From contig BDDD01002254.1 of NCBI GenBank assembly GCA_001972305.1, positions 310,001 to 374,000 of the forward strand: a stretch of 64,000 bases of DNA. The letters are read 5' to 3'. This DNA comes from Cephalotus follicularis (Eukaryota > Streptophyta > Magnoliopsida > Oxalidales > Cephalotaceae). Of the stretch, positions 22,860 to 32,686 are shown in pieces. The position numbers and the translations under genes are program-made. A model generated the notes under the pieces. It made no database searches. It was not told where the DNA came from and worked only from the letters and a program-made list of their open reading frames with translations. Position 1 is the first letter of the stretch. Every line of letters begins with the position of its first letter.

Positions 22860-24085
22860 CGGTGAGTCAGCGACTACCGATCGAGTGTGCAGAGATTGTA
22901 TTATGGAGATTGATGGTCATTGCTTGTTAGCCAATCTTATTGTTTTACCGATGGATTGCCTAGATGTGATTCTTGTCATGGATTGGTTGTCTGCTAGCTT
23001 TTCTCGGGTGGATTGTCATCAGAAAGTTGTGGTTTTCAGTCCTCCGGGACGACCACCTTTTCGGTTTCTTGTCACCTTAGAGCCATTGTTTGTTTCGATG
23101 AATTCAGCTTTGCAGGCGAACAGATTGTTATGACAGGGATGCCAAGGGTTTTTGGCACATGTGCTCGATACAGATAGATGGCGGCCGGCACTGGAAGATA
23201 TTCCAGTGGTTTGCGAGTTCGGAGATGTTTTTCCTCAGGATTTGACCTCTTTACCACCTGACAGAGAGATAGAGTTCGTGATTGATTTGATACCAGGAAC
23301 TGCACCGATTTCTCGAGCACCGTACCGTATGGCACCGATAGGATTGAAAGAGTTAAAGATACAGTTACAGAATCTTCTGGACAAAGGTTTTGTAAGACCT
23401 AGTGTTTCACCCTGGGGAGCACCTGTTCTTTTTGTCAAGAAGAAAGATGGATCGCTCCGTATGTGTATTGACTACCGATAGCTCAATAAAGTTATAGTGA
23501 AGAATAAGTACCCTCTACCGCACATTGATGAGCTGTTCGACCAGCTTAAAGGAGTGACAGTGTTTTCTAAGCTCGATTTGAGATCGGGCTACAACCAGTT
23601 GAAAGTCAAACCGGAGGATGTTCCGAAGACGGCTTTCAGATCAAGATATGGCCATTATAAGTTCTTAGTTATGCCTTTTGGTGTGACTAATGCTCCCGCG
23701 GCTTTCATGGACTTGATGAACCAAGTGTTTAGACAGTATCTGGATCAGTTCATTGCGGTGTTCATTAACGACCTCTTGGTCTATTCCAGGATCGATGAGG
23801 AGCATGCCCAACACCTCTACATTGTATTGCAGACATTGAGAGATCACCAATTGTATGCCAAATTCAACAAGTACAAATTTGGTTATCGGAGGTTGCTTTC
23901 CTCGGGCATATTGTTCTGGTGACGGTTTATCAGTGGATCCATCGAAAGTTGAGGCAGTGAAAGATTGGAAACGACCGACGAATGCTTCCGAAGTTCGCAG
24001 CTTCTTGGGTTTAACAGAGTATTATCATCGATTTGTTGATGGATTTTCCCGTATTGCTACACCATTGAACAGATTGGCACAAAAG
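22860..24085 (+). pseudogene. pol: Protease C-terminus and reverse transcriptase of the chromovirus
   Basis: The protease resumes after the nested element (DCLDVILVMDWLSASFSRVDC). RT follows: [39 protein letters not shown] (then a TAG at 23478-23480), [17 protein letters not shown] and [10 protein letters not shown]. The catalytic FIDD is FIND at 23761-23772 (GAC to AAC). A frame change near 23900 is followed by [15 protein letters not shown] ... [13 protein letters not shown]. The RT connection stops at about 24085; the sequence then jumps straight to the integrase region and RNase H is absent. Confidence 0.85.
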
Positions 24086-25379
24086 TATGCTGCCTTGTGT
24101 GGGATAGTGATTGCAGAGAGTGGCTATTGTTATTGATGAAAGATTGAAATCTGAGATCTCCCTATCTATGGATGGGTTATTGACATATAAGAACAGAGTT
24201 TGCGTTCCAACCGATGGCGAGTTGAAGGAAGAGCTTCTTTCTCGAGCTCATAAATCTCGTCTCTCTATCCATCCTGGGAGTACGCAGATGTTTTGTGACC
24301 TAAAACTCGGCTATTGGTGGATCAGCATAAAGAGATAAATCATGGAATTTGTATCGAGATGCCTTACTTGTCAATAAGTAAAGGCAGAGCACCAGAGACT
24401 GGCAGGCTTGCTTCAGCCTTTACTCATTCCTGTGTGGAAATGGGAGCACGTTACCATGGATTTCGTGTCCGGGTTACCTCTGATTTGCGACGGACACGAT
24501 GGTATATAGGTTATTGTCGACCAGCTCACGAAGTTGGCCCACTATCTACCGATTTGGATGACTTATTCTAGAGAAAAGTTGTCCAGATTGTTCATGAAAG
24601 AGATTGTTAAAGCATATTGAGGTCCTGTTAGCATCGTTTCGGATTGAGACTCTTGCTTTAGTTCCAGTTTTTGGAGAAAGTTACAGGTAGCTATGGGTAC
24701 CGAATTGAGTTTCAGCACTGCTTTTCATCCCCAAATAGATGGTTTGTCTGAAAGGACCATTCAGACGTTGAAGGACATGCTTCATGCATGAGTTCTCGAC
24801 TTTGGAGGTAATTGGGATGACTACTTGCATTTGATTGAGTTCTTGTATAACAATAGTTATCATGAGAGCATACAAATGGCCCCTTATGAAGCCCTATATG
24901 GTAGGAAGTACCAATCGCCAGTTTGTTGGGATCAGGTCGGTGAAAAAAGTATTTTGGGGCCAGAGATTGTACAGATTACCGCAGAGAAAGTGAAATTAAT
25001 TAAAGACCGATTGATTGTTGCACAGAATAGACAGAAAAGCTATGCTAATGTTCATCGCAGAGGCTTGGAATTTGGTGTTGGTGACCATGTTTTCCTCAAA
25101 GTGTCGCCCACTAAAGGAGTCATGAGATTCGAGAGGAAAGGGAAGCTTTCTCCTCATTTTATTGGACCTTTTGAGGTATTGGATCGGATTGGCCGACTTG
25201 CTTATAGGCTTGCCTTGCCTCCAGCATTGTCGGGAGTGCATGATGTGTTCCATGTTTCTCAGTTGAGGAACAAGACCATCCCTTTGGTCAGTGTTCTATG
25301 GCAGTATCATGGTTCTATGGCGCGCACCTGGGAGAAACAGGACGATATGAGAGAGACATATCCTTTCCTATTTGATTGA
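24086..25379 (+). pseudogene. pol: Integrase with chromodomain-like tail, chromovirus
   Basis: The segment starts in the stretch that precedes the zinc finger (DGLLTYKNRVCVPTDGELKEELL) and keeps HKSRLSIHPGSTQM, WEHVTMDFVSGLP, a second-Asp block (VSIVSD then a stop), and HPQIDGLSERTIQT. From 24825 it is open: [68 protein letters not shown], then a short chromodomain-like end (LWQYHGSMARTWEKQDDM) and TGA at 25377-25379. At least six stops are present upstream. Integrase would insert the cDNA; the tail in chromoviruses binds chromatin. Confidence 0.85.
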
Positions 25380-25416
25380 TTGATCGATTGACCGATGAAT
25401 CTGGGGACCAGATTCT

Positions 25417-25432
25417 TTTAAGGAGGGGAGAA
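25417..25432 (+). other. Polypurine tract of the chromovirus
   Basis: A tttaaggaggggagaa stretch directly precedes TGTGATG, the start of the 3' LTR. This is where plus-strand DNA synthesis would begin. Confidence 0.8.
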
Positions 25433-27873
25433 TGTGATGTCCCAAATTCCCTTTCGTACTGTTCATGCATACATTGTACCGTATTGTACTATATCGGACC
25501 GTATTGTATTATATTGAATTGACGTATTCCTATACCTATTGATATTGTATTGGTTATATGCATGTATAGTCGGGATTCTAGGCTGAGTTTCGAAGAGTTG
25601 GTCGAATTGACTATGTAACTCTCATTCTCTCATTCTTTCATTCTTCTCCCTCTCTCTCTCTCTTGCTGGCAGCCTCCCTCCATCTCCCCAGCTGCCGGAT
25701 TTAATCTCCTTCAACAAGTATACCGATTGCAAGTTGTGGGTTGCCGATTGAACAAGAAAGTAGCAAGTTATTGGGAGATTTCTGTCGATCGATTGATTGG
25801 AAGCTCAATTTTTGAACCTTCGGTGATAGGTAGGACTTCTTACCGAATTGCATACTACTTTTTTAAGTGATTGAATTGAATTGATTATATTGAATGATAG
25901 AATTGAATGAATTGGGGTTTTTAGGGTTTTTAACAAATCCTTAACCTAATTGTTAATAGAAGGATTGAAATGTTAAATTGAAGGTTGTAACTAGTTTTAC
26001 TAACCTTAAAGATTGATTTTAACCCTTGATTTCTTAAAGAATGGGTTTTGATTGGATTTTGGCGTGAAAATTGCTGGTTTTCTGTAAAAAAATCAGCTAT
26101 TTCCAGCAAAGATATCGATCCCATTTCCCATAGACATCGATGTCTTTCGCTTTGGGATGCAGCCTCCTTGATTTCGCAGCAAAGACATCGATGTTTTTTT
26201 CTCGAGATGCCTTTCCCTAGGGAAGGCATCGACGCGAGACATCGATGCGCATTCCCCGGCCATTTTTATTGAAACGCGTCGACGTCTTTGTCCAAGGACA
26301 TCGACGTCTTCGGCCAAATTGAGAAGGACATCGATGTCTTTCAAAGACATCGACGTCCTTCTACCGTTTTTAAAGGCATGCCCTGATACGCATCGATGTC
26401 TTTGGCCAGGGACATCAACGCCTTTCGGGCTGAGTGGAGTTTTTAACTGTTAAAGCTGGTTTTTCAACCCTTTTCACATTGCCGCTTGACCGGAGCCTCA
26501 CTTGAGGTATTCAGGCATTTAAAACACAGTTTTCAATGGTTTTCAAAGATCAAATTGATATATTGATAGAGTGACAGCTTGAGCCATAGGTGACGACCCA
26601 GTGACTTTCATTGACCAAATAGATGTTCATTCATATTCCGTCGATTCGATTGTCACCGCCTAGCGGTTACTGATTGATTGATTGTTCATTCCTAGTCTAA
26701 GTCGGTATTATGGATGCACGTTCCCATTTCTCCATTAGACACCACCACTTATTGGCTTTGTTTCGGCGTTGTATTGATACAGTGATCGATTGCTTGAGTC
26801 ATAGTGTTGCTGCGAGTCTAAGTCGGTAAAATGGACGCACGTTCCCATTTCTCCATTAGACACCACCACTTATTGACTTTGCTTGGACATTGTACTGACA
26901 TGATTGATTGTATTGTATGGATCCTATAGAGCGACCTTATGATTCGTGTCAGCATGTTAGGTTGTTGACTCTGTCCACCTATCTCGTCGATCGTACCATT
27001 CACTGTACTGTATTGACCCGCTGCCGAGCGGTAACCATTGATTGTCGATTGATGCTCCCTTGAGGCGGTAGCTCCCTCGATTGTAGCTCATCGAGATTGT
27101 ATTGACCCAGCCATAGGCTGGAAGATCTATGAGTCCCAGACCTGATCAATCTAAGAATCGTAGATAGATCTCCCAACTTTTTTGAAGGACTACCTTCCGT
27201 GGGATTGATCACTACTAACTGATTGACATTGTATTGACCCGGGGTCGCATGCTCTATAGGATATTGATTGATTGATTGGGTGTTTTATACACCACCATTG
27301 CGTGTTTGCCATTGATTGATTATTATAGATCCTATTCGTATGCTCTGCTATGGGCCATTGTCATACGGGTAGTCTGATCGCCAATTGTACATATGCATTT
27401 GCCATGTCATGCATTGATATTGTACACGGCACATTGATATTGCATAGATTGTCACTGATATTGCACATTGTACATGCATACATGCTGCATGAGGTTTCTG
27501 CTTAGCCAGTGTGGCTATCCCCATCCTTCGGGGTGGGACTGTGTTGTACTTTTGTGTGCGGCATAGGTAGGGCAGTAGGTAGCAGTAGACAGAAGGACTG
27601 AATACTCGTTTTGATCGCACGACTGCTTGGGTATCACGAAGCTAGTTGTGAGATATTGTAGTAAAAGATCGAAATGTATTGTATTGAAAAAGAGTGGTAT
27701 TGTAAAGGATTTGTACTGTATGGATGGTCCATTGTATTGGAACTTCCGCATATGATATGTATTGTAAAGTCTTAAGTTTCTTCGCATTTTTATATTGCTA
27801 GTCCCAACCATTGTATTGTGTATTGGATTGAGAGTAATGCCACGTGTCCGCCCTGCAGGCACAAGATGTTACA
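25433..27873 (+). repeat. 3' LTR of the chromovirus
   Basis: It starts TGTGATGTCCC and ends GATGTTACA and is collinear with 13648-16152, with many substitutions and small gaps, which implies an old insertion. The TATA box is lost near 25611. It keeps the ATCGAYGTC array (26105-26420). Its last 567 bases (27307-27873) are duplicated at 35961-36527. Confidence 0.85.
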
Positions 27874-28695
27874 TCAACTCTTCGTCGGTCCATTTTTCCC
27901 TCGCTTTGAGCTCGTCCTGGAAGAAGCACAAAGAACTGAGAGCAAAGGGGACCACGAGGTTGCTCAAGCTCGTACCCTCTTCCTTTACCACCCCCAGCTC
28001 CTCGGTCAGTTTCTCCACATACCGAGGAGGATGCAGAATAACAAGATTTCGAGAAGTTCTACCAAGTGCAGACTCGAGCTCGGTCTCTATCGTGTACTTT
28101 CCCTTCTTGCTCGAGGGCTTAGGAAGAACACCTGAGGAACGTCCCCCCATAGGCCGCTTGGTTACTTTTTCCTTCACTGCAGCTACAGCCTTTTGCATTT
28201 GCTTAGCCCCATCGGCTGCAACCTTTGCTCTCTACTTAGCCCCCAAGGAAGCATCCTTTTCTTTCTGCTTAGCCCCCTCGGCAAAAGATTTTTGCTTTTG
28301 TTCGGATCCTTCACCAGACGATGGTTTCGTTATCTTGGTGGCCTAGAAGAGTGCATCACAATCACGCCGAGAAGCTATTGCTACACAAAAAAGAAGAGGT
28401 CCAAAAATCAGAAGCATGGCTAATAATAGAGAGGAAACTGAAGAAGTGTAAAAGCAAGAATTGGATGAGACAAAAGCTTTATACAGCTTTCCCCCAACAC
28501 TTGGGGCATGGATCTATCTTGAGCTCGCTCTCCCTCTGAGATGTTCTCGACACCTTCCGAGTGTGATTATTGGGTAGGGACCACACTCAGTCTAGCCCGA
28601 AGAAGACGATCCTCAAGCATAGTGGAGTTCACCTCCTCGACCTCCATGGCCAAGAGTTTGCTGAGGTCCGCCTTCTCTGCCGACGTCAAGCGGGA
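27307..28695. repeat. First copy of a tandem duplication (period 8654 bp)
   Basis: This segment (chromovirus LTR end plus a piece of the Tat antisense ORF) recurs at 35961-37349 with no difference I can find by eye; several predicted peptides in it are identical. The homology then continues into the Athila LTR. The unit from 27307 to 35960 is 8654 bp. Confidence 0.9.
27874..28695 (-). pseudogene. Antisense ORF of the Tat element, middle piece
   Basis: On the minus strand, exon-like coding runs from 28342 to 27874: ATKITKPSSGEGSEQK, a Lys/Ala/Glu-rich repeat (GAKQKEKDASLGAK, GAKQMQKAVAAVKEK), then PSSKKGKYTIETELE and FFQDELKAREKWTDEEL. One TAG interrupts it (28239-28241 region). Minus-strand 28484 to 28343 has intron form (donor GTATAAAG, acceptor ACTCTTCTAG/GCC); the part before it reads AEKADLSKLLAMEVEEVNS. 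The frame runs exactly into the C-terminal piece once the nested chromovirus and one copy of tcaac are set aside. The function of this ORF is unknown. Confidence 0.6.
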
Positions 28696-28894
28696 TGTTT
28701 AGCATAAAAATGTGTTGTTTTTAATGATCTATTTGTAATATTTTTATGCTTGGAATAGACTACTTTGGTTGTGTTATATTGATTTTCAGGTACAAGTGCA
28801 AAAGGACCAAAGTGCAAGAATACTACCCAAAGTTGTGCAAATTGGAGCTTTAAAGAGTAAAGATTGAAGAATTGACCAATTCTACAGATTGAGA

Positions 28895-29210
28895 GCAAAA
28901 CACGTCGATGTCTTTCATAGCGCTCGACGTCTTTTCTAGGTTCACATTAAACGCATCGATGTCTTTTGTTGGGGATCGATGTTCTTTCTGGAAATTGCAA
29001 CTTACCTTCAAGAGCTAAGAAGAAGACATCGACGTCTTTCATCAAACACATCGATGTCTTTGTGCAAGTTCGACCTGTAATTTTTGGATCAAAAGACATC
29101 GACTTATTTCATTAAAGGGATCGATGTCCATTACGCGCATCTCAGCAAAACGTGATTTTTTACAAAAGACGTCGATGTCCAATTAAAGGCGTCGACGCCT
29201 TCTTCTGCAG
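28895..29210. repeat. Array of ATCGAYGTCTTT words in the Athila LTR
   Basis: About ten copies (acgtcgatgtctttc, gcatcgatgtctttt, acatcgacgtctttc, gcgtcgacgccttc and others) occupy about 315 bases, ending about 80 bases upstream of the TATA box. The same array is at 30010-30260 and 37555-37860. Confidence 0.8.
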
Positions 29211-29287
29211 CAGAAATAGAAAGTTAGATTTTTTGCCAGATTTTGTAACTAGGATTGATTTATTTACATTTTTGATCAGTTTTGTAG

Positions 29288-29295
29288 TATAAAAG
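29288..29295 (+). promoter_or_regulatory. TATA box of Athila LTR copy a
   Basis: TATAAAAG, conserved at 30353-30360 (copy b) and 37943-37950 (copy c). Confidence 0.65.
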
Positions 29296-29589
29296 CAATG
29301 TAATGCCGGCCAAAGAGAGTGTGGAGAGGCTGGTAGAAACCCTATTTTTCTATATCAATTTTAGTTTGTTTCACAATGTTTAGTAGCTAAACTTTTCAAG
29401 GTTTTGGGGAAGAACATAGCCTAGATTGTTGTTGTTTCAATTGCATCAATAAAAATCCTTGAACATTTGATTTGTTCTTCAATTTTCTTGCCTTCATACA
29501 CACTTTCTCTGTCTGATTAAAATCCACAAACATCTTGTCGGTGAAGCTGAAAGTTGGTGAATAAATGGTGCTTAATTCAATCAACGGAG

Positions 29590-29742
29590 TCTACTCATAC
29601 GATTTGTCACAACGAACACACTTCGTATAGACCTAGCATGTCTACTCATACGTCTTGCCGCCGTTGCCGTACTTCGTATAGACCTAGCATGTCTACTCAT
29701 GCGTCTTGTCATCACCGTCACACTCCGTATCGACTTAGCTGC
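29590..29742. repeat. 51-bp tandem repeat, three units, in the Athila LTR
   Basis: Units start tctactcatac at 29590, 29641 and 29692 and contain cttcgtatagacctagcatg. The period is 51 bp. The same triplets are at about 30655-30807 and 38245-38397. Confidence 0.85.
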
Positions 29743-30002
29743 CACTGTTTATCAAGGTATGATCGTTCAATTAAATGGAATTTTTCAATACAATCTATGG
29801 TGAGTTTCTATACCCTAAAACCGTTTCTTAATTATATATTTTCTTAGCTTCTATTCATTGGTTTGATAGTTTATCTCAAAATTGGTATACTTCGCCTAGG
29901 TTGAATATATTATAACTAGTTTATCGTTTACCTGCGTTCGACCCGTTACTGCAAGATCCGTGCACTTGCGGCTATAAATTTTAAAACATTCTTTTTACAG
30001 TT

Positions 30003-31071
30003 GGTTCACATTAAACGCATCGATGTCTTTTGTTGGGGATCGATGTTCTTTCTGGAAATTGCAACTTACCTTCAAGAGCTAAGAAGAAGACATCGACGTC
30101 TTTCATCAAACACATCGACGTCTTTGTGCAAGTTCGACCTGTAATTTTTGGATCAAAAGACATCGACGTCTTTCATTAAAGGGATCGATGTCCATTACGC
30201 GCATCTCAGCAAAACGTGATTTTTTACAAAAGACGTCGATGTCCAACTAAAGGCGTCGACGCCTTCTTCTGCAGCAGAAATAGAAAGTTAGATTTTTTTG
30301 CCAGATTTTGTAACTAGGATTGATTTATTTCCGTTTTTGATCAGTTTTGTAGTATAAAAGCAATGTAATGCCGGCCAAAGAGAGTGTGGAGAGGCTGGTA
30401 GAAACCCTATTTTTCTATATCAATTTTAGTTTGTTTCACAATGTTTAGTAGCTAAACTTTTCAAGGTTTTGGGGATGAACAAAGCCTAGATTGTTGTTGT
30501 TTCAATTGCATCAATAAAAATCCTTGAACATTTGATTTGTTCTTCAATTTTCCTGCCTTCACACACACTTTCTCTGTCTGATTAAAATCCACAAACATCT
30601 TGTCGGTGAAGCTGAAGGTTGGTGAATAAATGGTGCTTAATTCAATCAACGGAGTCTACTCATACGATTTGTCACAATGAACACACTTCGTATAGACCTA
30701 GCATGTCTACTCATACGTCTTGCCACCGTTGCCGTACTTCGTATAGACCTAGCATGTCTACTCATACGTCTTGTCATCACCGTCGCACTCCGTATCGACT
30801 TAGCTGTCGCTGTTTATCAAGGTATGATCGTTCAATTAAATGGAATTGTTCAATACAATCTATGGTGAGTTTCTATACCCTAAAACCGTTTCTTAATTAT
30901 ATATTTTCTTAGCTTCTATTCATTGGGTTGATAGTTTATCTCAAAATTGGTATACTTCGCCTAGGTTGAATATATTATAACTAGTTTATCGTTTACCTGC
31001 GTTCGACCCGTTACTGCAAGATCCGTGCACTTGCGGCTATAAATTTTAAAACATTCTTTTTACAGTGAACA
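30003..31071 (+). repeat. Athila LTR copy b, start missing
   Basis: It matches copy a from the word ggttcacattaaacgc onward, lacking the first 240 or so bases, and ends TTTTTACAGTGAACA. It is followed by the priming site, so it serves as the 5' LTR. It is closer to copy c (37350-38661) than to copy a, for example sharing catcgacgtctttgtgc where a has catcgatgtctttgtgc. Confidence 0.85.
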
Positions 31072-31077
31072 AGTTTT

Positions 31078-31095
31078 TGGCGCCGTTGCAGGGGA
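31078..31095 (+). other. Athila primer binding site
   Basis: TGGCGCCGTTGCAGGGGA-like sequence seven bases after the LTR end. This is the form used by Athila elements, complementary to a tRNA-Asp 3' end, with one apparent substitution (GCAGG for GCCGG). Confidence 0.8.
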
Positions 31096-31444
31096 AACGT
31101 TTTAAATTAGTTTAAATTTATTCGACTAATTCTTCGTATTTATTTGTGTTTTATTTTTATTCCCGTAATTTTTGTTAGCTTAGTTTAATTAGGGAGTTGC
31201 ATAAGCTTCAAAACAAATTTCTACAATCTTTGCATAAGCTTTAAACAAGCCTTAATTTTTGCTAAGTTAATTTTCTTGCATAAATTTTAATTATCACCTA
31301 GTTTAATTTAGGTCTTGAACCCAAAAAAAAGAGAGAGAGAGAGAGAGTTTTTACTATTAGTTTAGAATTGCGTTAAGCTAGTTTATGACTGAGTGGGTAC
31401 GCGGCTCAAATAACTGTCTCGAGCGAAACAATCAACAATCACAA
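31096..31444. other. Athila 5' untranslated leader
   Basis: A/T-rich and without an open frame. A GA-rich simple repeat lies at 31321-31348. An upstream in-frame ATG at 31385 could extend gag by 20 codons, but family gags start with MADE-like sequence, so 31445 is preferred. Confidence 0.6.
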
Positions 31445-32686
31445 ATGGCGGACGAACGCCCACTCCAAACTTTGCGCGACAGATTCTATCCCGTGAGGAC
31501 AGCGCAACCATCATGTATCCTGTTGCCTGCACCTAACGAGAACAATTTTGAGTTAAAATCACAGTTCATTAGCATGCTCCCACACTTTCACGGTTTACCA
31601 AATGAGGATGCATATCTCTTCCTACGCGAGTTCGAGGAGGTATGCGCCCTCATGAAACTTCAACAACTCTCAGATGACACAATTAAATTGCGTTTCATAA
31701 ATTTTTCGCTGAAAGATGGAGCTAAAAAGTGGCTCTACAACCTCCCCAATGGTTCTATTTCTACATGGGACCATTTCACCATCTCGTTCCTAAAGCAATT
31801 TTTTCCTCTTCATAAAACCAATAAACTTAGGAACAACATTCTCCAGTTTCATCAAAAACCCAGTGAATCATTTTCTAGGTGTATGGAACGTTTTAAGGAA
31901 CTTCTCTTAGAGTGTCCTCATCATGGTTTGAACACGTGGCATTTATGCCCAATCATCTACGAAGGCATTGATTACCAGACCAAGCATTTGGTTGAATCTA
32001 TGTGTCTCGATGGGTTCACCTCGTACACTGATGAAAACGAGGCATGGAATTTCCTTTTAGATTTGGGTGAGCGAACTAGAGAATGGGACTCAGCTCAAGT
32101 TTCCGAGAGAGCTATACCAAATAAAGGGTACGTTGTAGAAGGAGCAGTTGCTAAACAAGCACAACTAGAAAGTCTCGTGACTAGACTTGAATCACTAATT
32201 AGGGGTTCCACACAAGTAAATCAAATCGATCAAAGCACCCCTATGTGTTCTTGGTGCCAGTCCCAAAACCATGTTTTTGAAGAATGCCAAATTTATATTG
32301 ACAACCAATATGCTCCTAAAAATGTGTCTGCTATGAACCAATACAACCCGTATAGTAACACTTACAATCCGGGTTGGCGAAATCATCCAAACTTCTCATG
32401 GAGTCAAGGGCAAAACATGCGAGGACAACCAAGCTTATCGGGGCAGCCTTCTAGCATTGGTGCCCCACCTCCACATTTTTTGGGACAACCTTCGAGCTTC
32501 CCTATCCAGTCTGCACCACAACAGACATTTCCAAGGTTCTCCCATAATTCTTACACTAGTCGACCATCCTTCCCACCACAAAAACAATTCTTAAGTCAAC
32601 AGACATCAAGTTTGCCAAACCAAAGGGATGATACAACTAGGATTTCGTCGCTAGAAAAGAGCTGTTATTGGAAACACAAAAATTGA
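31445..32686 (+). CDS. gag: Athila Gag polyprotein (open, C-terminus truncated)
   Basis: An uninterrupted frame of 413 codons from the ATG at 31445 (MADERPLQTLRDRF). The capsid-like region reads FISMLPHFHGLPNEDAYLFL, FINFSLKDGAKKWLYNLP and ISFLKQFFPLHKTNKLRN. A zinc knuckle follows (CSWCQSQNHVFEEC, C-x2-C-x4-H-x4-C, near 32247-32288), then a Gln/Pro/Ser-rich tail. It would coat the element RNA in cytoplasmic particles. The stop at 32684-32686 comes after a frame change: the sequence switches into protease in the next frame at about 32665, with part of the usual gag-protease linker apparently missing. This is the longest intact gene product in the window. Whether it is expressed cannot be told. 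Confidence 0.8.
   Translation: MADERPLQTLRDRFYPVRTAQPSCILLPAPNENNFELKSQFISMLPHFHGLPNEDAYLFLREFEEVCALMKLQQLSDDTIKLRFINFSLKDGAKKWLYNLPNGSISTWDHFTISFLKQFFPLHKTNKLRNNILQFHQKPSESFSRCMERFKELLLECPHHGLNTWHLCPIIYEGIDYQTKHLVESMCLDGFTSYTDENEAWNFLLDLGERTREWDSAQVSERAIPNKGYVVEGAVAKQAQLESLVTRLESLIRGSTQVNQIDQSTPMCSWCQSQNHVFEECQIYIDNQYAPKNVSAMNQYNPYSNTYNPGWRNHPNFSWSQGQNMRGQPSLSGQPSSIGAPPPHFLGQPSSFPIQSAPQQTFPRFSHNSYTSRPSFPPQKQFLSQQTSSLPNQRDDTTRISSLEKSCYWKHKN

Larger units (their letters stand above)
13648..27873 (+). mobile_element. Chromovirus-type Ty3/gypsy retrotransposon (Tekay/Del-like)
   Basis: Two LTRs of about 2.5 kb (13648-16152 and 25433-27873) flank gag, protease, RT and integrase. The 5-bp duplication tcaac sits at 13643-13647 and 27874-27878, inside the antisense ORF of the Tat element. 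A tRNA-iMet priming site (16156-16167) and polypurine tract (25417-25432) are present. The integrase ends in the VFLKVSP ... LSPHFIGPFEVL ... [11 protein letters not shown] block and a chromodomain-like tail typical of Tekay/Del. RNase H is missing and the protease is split by another element (17512-22859). Many stops are present, so it is inactive. Confidence 0.85.
28696..30001 (+). repeat. Athila LTR copy a
   Basis: It starts TGTTTAGCATAAAAATG and runs to tttttacagt, lacking only the terminal GAACA before it jumps into LTR copy b. It contains ATCGAYGTC words (28895-29210), a TATA box TATAAAAG (29288-29295) and three 51-bp repeats (29590-29742). It differs at many sites from copies b and c, which resemble each other more. 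Confidence 0.85.

Noticed and set aside
27795-28346. A 183-codon open frame on the plus strand, present again at 36449-37000
   Set aside because: It spans the junction of the chromovirus LTR, the target-site copy and the antisense ORF. The repeated copy is only the duplication, and it is the reverse shadow of the antisense ORF.
29554-29847. A 97-codon frame with STHTSCHRCRTSYRPSM repeats, found three times
   Set aside because: It is the translation of the 51-bp tandem repeats of the Athila LTR (51 is divisible by three, so it stays open). It lies in noncoding LTR.
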